A stretch of DNA of 64,000 bases from Rutstroemia sp. NJR-2017a BVV2 (Eukaryota > Ascomycota > Leotiomycetes > Helotiales > Rutstroemiaceae): positions 2,232,001 to 2,296,000 of the forward strand of contig NJPS01000046.1 in the NCBI GenBank assembly GCA_002946415.1, given 5' to 3'. The notes below the pieces were generated by a model that saw nothing but the letters and a program-made list of their open reading frames with translations, did not search any database and was not told the DNA's origin. Positions 23,104 through 32,578 of this stretch are shown piece by piece. Made by a program: the position numbers and the translations under genes. The first letter of the stretch is position 1, and each line of letters opens with the position of its first letter.

Positions 23104-23420
23104 GGACTTTGGTGGAGGAGGGGACCTTTCCAGCGGAGAAAAAACAGGCCGATTTGGTACAATACATTGTAGCAGATCACTGTTGTCAAACGAATGTCCT
23201 AAAGAATCTAAGAGATTGTGATGGTTCATTGTCCGGTTGTCTTTTGGAAATTGTCGCCGGCCGATTATTTCTGCTCCGGAGAGGACTTTCGTTGGGAAGG
23301 GATTCTGTTGTCAAACGAATGTCCTAGATAATCTAAGACATTATAATGTTTCATTATTCAGTCGTTTTTTGGACATTGTCGCCGGCCTGTTATTTCAGCA
23401 CGGAGAGGGGACTTTGGTGG
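23104..23420. repeat. MITE-related block with internal 125-bp duplication
   Basis: The left part has GGAGAAAAAACAGGCCGAT, the same inner terminus as family A, and the right part ends CGGCCTGTTATTTC..CGGAGAGG, its rough inverse. Between them a 125-bp unit starts at 23180 and again at 23305 (CTGTTGTCAAACGAATGTCC in both), each ending in GTCGCCGGCC. GGACTTTGGTGG flanks the whole (23104-23115 and 23409-23420). So a related element has duplicated its interior. Confidence 0.65.
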
Positions 23421-23800
23421 GGGACGATTACACATTGACCCTTAGCCCGACGCCAAAATAAACAGCTCGCCGATTCAAATCGAGGAATCTTCTCAAAATC
23501 AAGCTCTGGTTGGTATTTTCAGCGATTCTTTAAGCCGTCTTGTTAACAGATTCACGCAGGCGCGACGCCACACCGTAGTGGGGTTTTTTCAAGCTTCCCG
23601 AACCTTAGGTGGCCCGAACCAACAGTTGGTCAGATTGCAACATTTCTACTCGCGCTTCGTTTTTCTTCCTCAAGATGGCCTTTTTAAATACCTTCTATTA
23701 TCTCTTCCCCTCTAACCCATTGAGGGCACTTGGCCTACTTCTTTGGTCAACACCTTAAATCAGGTTTACGGGGTTGTTTATTCTTCCAATCTCAATCACT

Positions 23801-25458
23801 ATGCATTTAGCAACATACGCAGCCATCGCCGGACTGCTAATAGGCGTGTATATTGTCACGCGGCGCCGATCAACTTTGTCCTTACCACTGCCACCCGGCC
23901 CCAAGCCATTGCCGATAATTGGAAATCTCCACCAAGCTCCTAAATCCTATGGCTGGAGGACGTATCGCGAATGGAGCAAGCAGTACGGGCCCATTGTTCA
24001 CGTCAACATGCTTGGGCAGCCCATTATCATATTGTCTACAGATCAAGTGGCCCATGACATCCTGGCGAAGCGTGGGGCTATATGTTCAGACCGACCTCGT
24101 CTTTTTGTAAGATACTACGCTCCCCTGTGCCGATTCACCTCGTATGTGAAAACATGAGCTAATCCGGGTGGGCAACTGCAGTTGGCGACAGAGTTGGCCT
24201 TGAAAGGATTTAACATTCTCATGATGAACTACACTGAGAAATTCAGGCAGCATCAGAGGCTACAGGTCTCAGTGTTGAACGCGACTCCGGCAGCCGCATA
24301 TCTACCCTTCCAGACTCTGGAATCCCAGCAATTGATGCACGATCTACTAGAAAATGCGGGCGGCGCTAGTGCTGACGTTCAAGGGCCCTTTCAGCGCACA
24401 GTCGCTAGTATCATTCACACCTTGCTGTTTGGCTTCCGTATCAAAGACTACAACGACCCGGTGCTTCGAGCCGTTGTCAAACTCAACGATGAGTTCTCGG
24501 AGTTTATCCAGGTTGGCGCGCATATCGTTGACCAGTTCCCCATTCTTAATAATCTACCCGGCTTCTTGGCCCCTTGGCAGGCAAAGGCGGAGAACCACTA
24601 CACGACCAAATACGATCTGCGCGACAAAAACTTTCGGCGGGCCCTGGATTCGGATGCCTGGAATATATCCAAGCAGCTCAAGAAGACTGTCGAAAAAGAT
24701 GGCCTTGCCATGCCGTTGTACGAGCTGGCATTTGAGCTTGGCACTCTGATCGACGCTGCGCTGGACGGAACTACAGATAGCTTGATCTGGTTTGTAGTGG
24801 CTTACATCACACAAAGCTGGGCTTCGTCGCCAAGGCACGCGAGGAGCTGGATGCTGTTGTCGGGCGCGACCGACTACCAGTCCCCAATGACAAGTCAAAC
24901 TTGCCGTACGTCACAGCTATCGTCGAGGAGATATTTCGTTGGCGGCCCGTCGGTCCAGAGGGCGTCCCTCACTTAAACAAGGAGGAGTTTACTTACAATG
25001 GATATACCATCCCCAAGGGATCTATCCTTATGCCTAATGCGTGGACAATTTCCCGGGAAGAGGCTTTGTTCGGCGCGGACCCCGACGATTTCATACCGGA
25101 TCGCTGGCTCGAGAAAGACGGCAAGACTCTCAAAGACCTCCCCTCTCCGGCCTTTGGCTACGGAAGGCGGACATGTCCTGGGCGGCATTTCGCCCGCAAT
25201 GTCATCTGGATAGTCGTCGCCCAGCTGCTATGGTCATTCGATATCAAGGCTGGCCTGTCTGATGAGACAGGCGAGCCTATCCCCGTTGACCCCCTTGCAT
25301 GTACCTACGGCCTGGTCATGCGGGCTCTGCCTTTCAAGGCTTCATTTAATCCTCGTGGCCCTTGGGTGCTTGAAGTCATCACTAGAGATGGTGATACTTA
25401 TGGCAAGGATCATGCGGCTATGCTCAACGAAATTGGGGCACACTTCGCTAAGATGTAG
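23801..25458 (+). pseudogene. Cytochrome P450 with one frameshift
   Basis: Exon 1 is 23801..24106 and exon 2 starts at 24182 (75-nt intron). It begins with a membrane anchor (LATYAAIAGLLIGVYIV), then the proline hinge LPPGPKPLPIIGN. The I-helix ALDGTTDS lies near 24765-24781. The frame then breaks at about 24806-24816 (ACATCACACAAAG): upstream it reads VVAYITQ, while the downstream frame from about 24808 reads HTKLGFVAKAREELDAVVGRD. That frame continues through the ExxR helix (VEEIFRW), PDDFIPDRW and the heme loop FGYGRRTCPG to a stop at 25458. No intron of acceptable length can bridge the shift. All other P450 landmarks are intact, so it is a very young pseudogene or a base-call error in a CA run. 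It resembles fungal P450s of the O-methylsterigmatocystin-oxidoreductase type; substrate unknown. Confidence 0.8.
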
Positions 25459-26145
25459 CTAGTTCTCTTCCCTTTTATCCTTCTATCATTCATACACTTA
25501 TGTAAAGCCACCTACAGAAGTGTAAGATACTAGCGATGGGGTTATAGGACGATTTAGATATGGCAAATTCTAATGTTGGTTAATGATGTCAATAAATATC
25601 TGGGCTAATGGCACCAACGTTCTACTCTGGATTCTGTCTTACATGATACGGTAATGTTTATTCATCCGAAAAATAGTATCTTCTGCGTGCGGAGAAAGCT
25701 CATTGAGGACAGGATCTGTGGGTAGTCGTCGGTTGGCTGCCCGCATTTGCCCTTTGCGCCGCTCACATCTCACAACACCCCCATACGGCGACTTCAATCA
25801 TGATCTCTATATGTTTGATGAAGTGGGTCCGAATAGATGGAAGCCACGATCATCGGCAGATTGTTCTGCCTCCAATGTTTCCCTGAACGCCATGTGCACC
25901 TTCCAACCTTTCGTGAAACTTATTCATATCGCTCCAAATGTGTCCTCTCCCCGCAGAGTAGTAACACTGCTGCCTAGGCTCTCGATGACGTAGATTCGAC
26001 AGCGCATATAAGCCGGTGTAGGGTCGGATATTTTTCACACCTCTCTTGATAATAGTACTTTGTCACGATGAAAACAGAGTCTTACAAACAAGGCAAGAGC
26101 CAACCGCGACAGCGACACCATAACAGCTCCATCAAATGCGCTTGA
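25459..26145. other. Intergenic, nothing recognised
   Basis: 3' flank of the broken P450; no gene seen. Confidence 0.4.
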
Positions 26146-26430
26146 GGTGCTGTATACAGCTCCGTTCCAGTTCCAGGGTTTCTAGAGGATCATACCGTCG
26201 TCGGCTGCCCATACGTAATCACGAGCCTCGATACAGGAACTGCGTCTGTCACCTACTTGCCTGTCACCCATTGGTTCTGTCAAGGTGGAACAAATATATC
26301 GCCGCCGGGATGGGGTACTAACTCAGAGTATGGCACTAGCAGCTGGTGTATGGATAGGACTATAGCTTCTGGCGATTTCATATTTGAAAAGCAAGGATCC
26401 AGAAAATGGAGTCGCCAACCCCTCCCTCGC
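26146..26430 (+). other. Coding-like segment, possible relic of a secreted protein gene
   Basis: A 95-codon open stretch without ATG reads like mature secreted protein: GCPYVITSLDTGTASVTYLP, THWFCQGGTNISPPGWG, SSWCMDRTIASGDFIFEKQG. Immediately downstream another frame reads ENGVANPSLADHFDSSPNQI and a Cys, which could continue the same protein after a shift or splice. No start, signal peptide or clean exon chain was found. Confidence 0.25.
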
Positions 26431-26847
26431 TGACCACTTCGACTCTTCTCCCAATCAAATCACCGCCTGCCAAAGCTTCTTGCAACAAGAACTATGACTG
26501 TAGCCAATATACATGCAAAGGTGGATCTGCAGCCAAAATAGTGTCTGGACTCCAGATAGCAGGTCATCCACTAACCTCGCTGTATAAATGTTGAGCTCTC
26601 AGGCCTGAGCGTAACTTGAGATTCTCAAAGCCTTTCAACGAACATCTTCGAGTTTATCCTATGACCGCAACGATCCCGGTGGCGCTTTGGCACGTCTTTT
26701 GTATTGTAGTTTCTTCTTCAAGCGGAAGTGAGAAGTATATATTCTCAATTCGTCTTCCTTACTAGATATAAATCAATATCATTCATGATCATTCTCCAGC
26801 CACTGAGTGATGCTCCTGCTTTACATCTATATCGTGATCTGACCCTC

Positions 26848-27906
26848 TTAAATGTCCTTGCCATAATAAGGCATTGTGAACACACTATTATTTTCTGCCA
26901 AACCGAAGGGGTCTTGCGTATGTAATGGCAAACCCCTCGCCGTGACATTCCCCATAACATTCCCCGTAACAGCAGGCACACTACTTCCTCGCGTAGCACT
27001 CGCACCAACCTCACTCGCCGTCCTCGTACTCATCCCCGCCCCCGTAGCCACCGACCAATACCCTCCCGACCTCGCCCACAACTGCGCATCCTCCACCGGT
27101 TCCCAAGAGTCACACACCACCACATCCGGACCGTCAAAGCATGTATACTCCGGCCCCTTTCCCGGCCAATCGCAAAAACACCCCCGGAGCGCCTCCTCTG
27201 TACAAGTGCGGCCCGCATCTCCGCCGCACTCGAGGTCTGCGCACGCGATATACTCCGGGCAGCAGGGACAGCCGTTGAGGGGGGTTTCCACGCCGTCGAT
27301 GACGAGGAGGCCGGCAGGTTGGTTGCAGTGCGGAGATGTTTGCCAGTCGTCTGCGGCGCGGCATTGGGGGTTGAGGCAGGCGATTGGGGGGGTGTGGGGA
27401 CAGTTGTTGTTATTGTTATTGTTGAGTGAAGGGCTCTGAATATCCACACCTACGAGCTCGGGATTCTCTTCAAGTATTCTCAACATATCTTCAACCCACG
27501 CCTCCTCCACCGCACTATTTCCAGAATTACCCTCCTGCACTCTCTCCCCCGCAACACAAACACAATCCTTCAGCAGCTCCCCCTCACAGATCTCCATCCT
27601 AGGACTCCCCGCACACCTCGGATCATCGCACGCGATAAGACGAGGACAACAGCGGCAGCCAAAGACTTCTTTCTCGTGCATGACGCCGCTGGGATGGCGG
27701 CAGCGGAAGGGAGGGACGGCCCAGGAAATGCCGCGGCAGGCCGGGTCGTCGCAGGAGATGGGTGCGATCACTTGCGGCCATGCGATCAGGCCGGGGCACT
27801 GAGAGGGGCGTTTGGAGAATCGGCGGAGATCGTCTGTGTGGGCGGGGGTGGGGATGGTGGCGTGAGTGGGGAGGATGAGGAGGAGGTGGAGGAGGAGACG
27901 GAGCAT
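26848..27906 (-). CDS. Secreted cysteine-rich protein with repeated CCPxxIAC modules
   Basis: Single exon, 352 residues. The ATG at 27906 was chosen because it opens a strong signal peptide (MLRLLLHLLLILPTHA); the frame stays open further upstream but without an ATG. The mature protein contains repeated short modules: SCDDPACRG, CRCCPRLIACDDPRCAG, PIACLNPQCRA and CPCCPEYIACADLECGG, separated by linkers that end in C-x-C pairs (DCVCVAG, GCFCDWPG). A run of seven Asn, encoded by AAC/AAT, lies between modules. The C-terminal third is Ser/Thr/Gly-rich, so it could be glycosylated or wall-attached, although no clear GPI signal is seen. I do not recognise the family. Confidence 0.75.
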   Translation of the reverse strand: MLRLLLHLLLILPTHATIPTPAHTDDLRRFSKRPSQCPGLIAWPQVIAPISCDDPACRGISWAVPPFRCRHPSGVMHEKEVFGCRCCPRLIACDDPRCAGSPRMEICEGELLKDCVCVAGERVQEGNSGNSAVEEAWVEDMLRILEENPELVGVDIQSPSLNNNNNNNCPHTPPIACLNPQCRAADDWQTSPHCNQPAGLLVIDGVETPLNGCPCCPEYIACADLECGGDAGRTCTEEALRGCFCDWPGKGPEYTCFDGPDVVVCDSWEPVEDAQLWARSGGYWSVATGAGMSTRTASEVGASATRGSSVPAVTGNVMGNVTARGLPLHTQDPFGLAENNSVFTMPYYGKDI

Positions 27907-28768
27907 GGTGAGGGGGGGGTGGGATGGTTGTGTGGATATTGATGATAGATGGCTTTTTCTCTTGGGAGAAACAGACGGTTTTTCCAATGGCGGGCGAGTT
28001 GAGTCGAGGTTTGGGAAAGTAATATGAAGAAGAGAAATAATTGAAGATAGATGTGTGTGTATCTTGGGATCCAAAGGATTCAAGCAAGTTGGCGGCGTCG
28101 AGAATTTTATTGGCTGCCATTACACCCGAAGGCTGCGATTTCTGTGATCTGGCACTTGACCAATGGACAGGATGGCGTAAGTAATAATCATAGATAGCAG
28201 ATTGGAGTAAAGATGTAAACCGAAATATGTAAAGAATGTCAACTTTATGATCACAGTCAACCAATTGTATTCAATTCCATTCTGTTTATCAAATTAAGCA
28301 ATTCAATTTCACACTATCCATTACTCCTACACTATCTAGATTCCCTAGAATCCACATTCCACTCCAGTGTAGTCAATCTTCGCTCAAAGTCCACTTGAAG
28401 CTCCCTCAAAGCTCGCTCAAAGCATACATGTTAATAACCCCCTATCCATTTCCCCCCACGCCCATCCATCCCAATCCATACCAGTTTATTCATTCCATCC
28501 CATTCCCATCCCAGTCCCTCTCCGAAGCTGTTTCATTATTCCGTATATTGTAGCCCAGCCATCCCAACCCCATCCCAATCCATCCCATCCAACACCCTCC
28601 CAAACCCAAACTAGCCCAAACCAACCAAACCAGACCAAGTCAATTAATACAACATAAATATACAAACAAATACAAGAACAAGAACAAGAAAAAGAAAAAG
28701 AGCTCTATCTATCAAACCACTCATAGTGCATACACCGCCCCACCACCACCACAGAAAAAAGGCAATTC
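27907..28768. other. Intergenic with CCCATCC-rich low-complexity tract
   Basis: Upstream of the cysteine-rich gene and downstream of the kinesin gene. Bases 28430-28640 consist largely of degenerate CCCATCCCAATCC words, probably part of the kinesin 3' UTR. No gene. Confidence 0.5.
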
Positions 28769-31667
28769 TCACATTTCCTCCTCATCTCCCAAATCCCATT
28801 TCCTCGCCGTCAACTTCCTAACCCTCTTCACTGGACTTCCATTCGCACTTGCGTTTCTGCTGCTCACTCTACTTCCGTTCGCACTTCCTTTTCTATTCGC
28901 ACTTCCACTTTCAGTGGCACTTCCCCGAACCTTCTCTACCATCAACTGCTGTTGCTGTTGTTCATCCCCGACCCTTAGGCGCTTCATGCTTTCTCCTAGA
29001 TCGAATCCCTCGTTATCGTGATCATAACCATCATTTCCATATCCATTCGCATTCCCAAAATAATCCCCCGCCTCATCCTCTCCCCTCCTAGCCAGTTGTG
29101 AAGAAACCTCCCTCTCCCTCAGCACCCCTCTCTCCTTCAACACCCTCTCACTCTTCCTCTTAACCGGACTCCCCCCATTCCACATCTCCCTCCTCAGCCC
29201 CTCCACCTCCCTTCTTAACCTCCTATTCTCCTCCCTCACCCCCTCCCCATCCCCACCCTCATTCTCCTTATCTTCCCCCTCTCCACCATACCCATCCTCA
29301 TCCCCTCCCCCCAACCCCCTAAGCACAACCTCCACCTTCCTATCCCTCCACATCCCCTCCCTCTCCCCCGCCTCCTCCACCACCCCCCTCCACCTCCTCC
29401 CCTGCTCCTCGAGCCTCCGTTCCATCTCCTCAGCACACTCCTCCCTAATCTCCATCTCCAGCTCCAGCATCTTATCCTCCAGCGCGCGCGCATGCTGTTC
29501 CCAGTCCATTCTACACCTCGTTTCGCGGGACAGCGCAGCGCGCAGCCCGTCGATTTCTTCGGACATCCGCGCGATTTCTAGGGCTGCGATTTCCATGGTT
29601 TCGCGCTCCGTGTCGGTGGGTGAGGTGGGGCTGCGTGGATAGCGAGGATGGTATGGTGAGGTGGGGGAGTAGGGGTTTGTGTGTGATTGCGAGTTTGAAT
29701 GTGAGTGAGAAGAAGAATGTGATTGCTGCGACGAAGCGAGAATCGTAGCAGTAATAGACGGCACGCGCGGAACAGTGATTTCCCTCGCCAGGGCAGAATA
29801 CCTAAGGATCTGAGACGTAGCGTTGAAATCACCCCACGGATCAGCCGTTACAATCATGATTGCCTTTTGCGGATTACGAGGAAGTGGATGTTGCTGGTTT
29901 GCCGAGGGGAAAGAATTCGAGAAGAGAAGTTCTGTGAGTTTGCATTGGCGGAAGGGGACGAGGTTAGGCTTTTATTTTGGGTATGTATGTTAGTTTTGTG
30001 GTCTGTTGTACTGCATATTCGTATACATATGCAAAACGAAAACGAATACGCACAAAGAAGAAAGCAAACATACCTTAGTATTACCCCCCAAATCCGACTG
30101 CATCTGCAGACACTGTCCCAAATACATTAAACTCTCATTAATCTTCCCGGCTTCCGCCAACGTCGTACCCTGCGTCTTCGCATCTCTGGCTCTCTCACTC
30201 CCCGCCAGATCCACAATCGTAAGCGCGCTTCCTCCCCACGGACCTGGATTCCTGGATTTTGTCCTCTTCTTCACTTCCACGCAGAAGAAGCCGTGCGAGC
30301 GCGAGGATACGCTGTTCGAGCCTGTACCTGCGACACGGCGCTCTAGGAGTCCTGCTTCCAGTACCATCAGCGCATCTTTCATACTCGCACAAATAACCTT
30401 CCGCAATCCCGCCACGAGTTTACGATCTGGTGACTGCTCCGTCGGTTTGAATAAAAGTGGTCGTCGTCTCGAATCACGCGTTGATTTGTTCATCGCGGCT
30501 GGGGTTAGCAGATCGAAAATCCTGTCATTATAAACTTCGTACATGGAAATCAAAATGGCATATTCGGCATTCGGATCCGCATCGACGGTGAGATCAGAGA
30601 TATCTGGCAACGAAGGAAGAGCCGAAGGACGGCGTGGCATGGTCCGTCGCGGAGTTTGGTGGTAATCGCCCTTTTGAGGAGTTTTAGCACTTATGTATTT
30701 TCTCGCAGCGGCGGCCGTAGCCTGCATGAAAGAGGGGATAAAGGAAGTCATCGATACTGTCGATTCCTCTCCAGGTGGGACAAGTTGAGTTGACCTTGTC
30801 GGACTTCCACTTCCACTGGCACTGGCACTGGCATTGTCTTCGTCCTCATGAATCACGATCCTGATACCTTTAGGACTTCCCTGGACCTGGAATGGCGGCA
30901 AAGCCGGGTAGAGTTTGTGATGAAAGGGATTGGAGTTGGGGGGCATTCGTACAACCAATGGAGTCGGGGCTCTTGAGGAGCTTCCTCGTGATAACGCTGG
31001 GTCGTAAGACGATGCATCTAGGAACATCTGCACCGACAAAACCTGGGCTTCGGAAGGATCTGCTGCCGCGATCGAGGCATGCAGTGGCGAATTCGTCGGA
31101 ACATCTACGATATTCTCCTCGATCGAACGAAACAATAAGTCAAGCGCGAGTTGTGTAAGACCGCGTTGATTTTTTGACCCGAGAATTGTATGACTCTGTC
31201 CAATCGTCAGCATTTCCTTCCACACACAACCACAATTTTCCATCCAATCCAATCAGAAAAATGCCAACCTTTCCCGAGCCCGTAACCCCCAGAGTCGCCA
31301 ACAACCCATCTCTCCCCTCTCCCCCATCCGCCCCCAGCACCCCTTCCACCAAAGGCACCACACCCGACCCATGAAAGACATCCAGCTGGGAGCTCTCCTC
31401 CTCAAACACCCGAGTAAAAGCGAATTTCTCCACCGCCCGGCGACGATTATCATTCGGCGGATTCAGCGTAATGTGGGTCGGCAGCGCATTTCCATCTGCA
31501 CCTGCACCGTCATCTTCACTTCCACTCTCCCTCTCCTCAACAGCGAGAAAGCGGTCAGTAGGCAGAGTGGGGTACAGCGGATTCCCCAGGACGGGCACCG
31601 GCGGCGGACGCAGGCGTAAGAAAACCTGAAAGAGGGCCGATTTCGAAGTTGAAGGTGGAGGATCCAT
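28769..31667 (-). CDS. Kinesin motor protein, kinesin-6-like
   Basis: The model is complement(join(28769..29968, 30074..31195, 31269..31667)), 906 residues. The motor domain is N-terminal: FLRLRPPP strand, P-loop GVTGSGKSHT (127-136), EVYNDRIFDLL, switch I NSVSSRSH, switch II DLAGSE, and the C-terminal motor motif VPFRQCKLTELL. The motor is interrupted by large polar insertions, notably about 200 residues between ILGSKNQRG and EVYNDRIFDLL. A long insertion before this strand and the GVTGSGK loop resemble the kinesin-6 class (MKLP/KIF20; fission yeast Klp9). The tail has a coiled coil (about 620-730) and a basic Ser-rich end. Kinesin-6 motors bundle antiparallel spindle microtubules in anaphase and cytokinesis. 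The ATG at 31667 is the first in frame. E2F/MCB-like sites lie upstream. Confidence 0.88.
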
Positions 31668-31798
31668 CGTTACATGAAGGAATTTTTCAAGAACCACACA
31701 ACGACAAATAAAGAAGGTTTTCGTATGAATTAAGTTCCTTTCCTTACTGGTTCTGTTCGATGATATGTATGATCTGCGGACAAAGATGGGAATTTAAA

Positions 31799-31810
31799 TT
31801 TCGCGCGAAA
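31799..31810. promoter_or_regulatory. E2F/MBF-type palindrome upstream of the kinesin gene
   Basis: TTTCGCGCGAAA is a perfect 12-bp palindrome 132 bases before the kinesin ATG. It matches the E2F half-site (TTTCGCGC) on both strands and contains the CGCG core of fungal MBF sites. Confidence 0.6.
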
Positions 31811-31876
31811 GGTTATTGACCTGTAAATTTCCCGGGGAGTTGTCACGGTAACGAGTGAATTATATTTTTAGGACAA

Positions 31877-31890
31877 ACGCGAAAACGCGT
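31877..31890. promoter_or_regulatory. MCB-like elements (ACGCGA, ACGCGT)
   Basis: A near-match ACGCGA (31877-31882) and an exact MCB hexamer ACGCGT (31885-31890) lie 75-80 bases beyond the E2F-like palindrome, within the same kinesin promoter. Confidence 0.55.
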
Positions 31891-32578
31891 GAAAGTTCGA
31901 ACGTCACATATAATTACGGAAGTGCTCATACGAATATATCCTCTCCACAAGAGTCCACTTTCACAGTTCAATTCAATTCACCAGAGCATCAATTTCACCA
32001 AATTCAATTCAAGGCACTGCACAAAAGCCACTTAAACAGTTCAAATCTTATCTTTCTAATAATCCTCCATCTCCCAAAAATCTCTTCTTCCTCTCCCATC
32101 CTAGTAACTAGCTCAGTAATCTCGAATCTAATATACAACACCCACCACCGAAGTGAACAAAGGGAAATTTTTCGAAACGCGATGTTTCCTCTATTGTCAT
32201 TTGTATAAACCTCCCATATGTAATGCTTCCTCATAATCATCATGATAAAAACAAACAGAAGACAAGACGGGATGAACGCGAAAAGAAAAAGAGAAGAAAA
32301 GAGGAAAGTAAAAAAAGTTAAAAAGTCGGCGCCGACGACGACGGCGACAACAAAGTTCCAAAAAAAAAAGACAAAAAATGTTCCAAATTTCTTTTCCCTT
32401 TTGTCCTGCTTGCCTAATCCCGTACTCCTATGCCCCCCAATCTAAACGCCCGCCCCTTTTTTGTATTCACTCCAGTAAAATATCAGTCAGGTCCAAAGGG
32501 AATCTCGCAAAGACCAAAAAATAACACCGAATTATGTATGCACAACACACTTTGTATCCGCTCTCCTCCCAAAATTAC
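31891..32578. other. Intergenic, purine-rich 3' flank of the TBC gene
   Basis: Contains A/G-rich sequence (about 32275-32320) and no gene. Confidence 0.4.

Noticed and set aside
31668..31697. Ten-residue N-terminal extension of the kinesin frame
   Set aside because: It would need a GTG start; the ATG at 31667 opens directly on the motor's N terminus.
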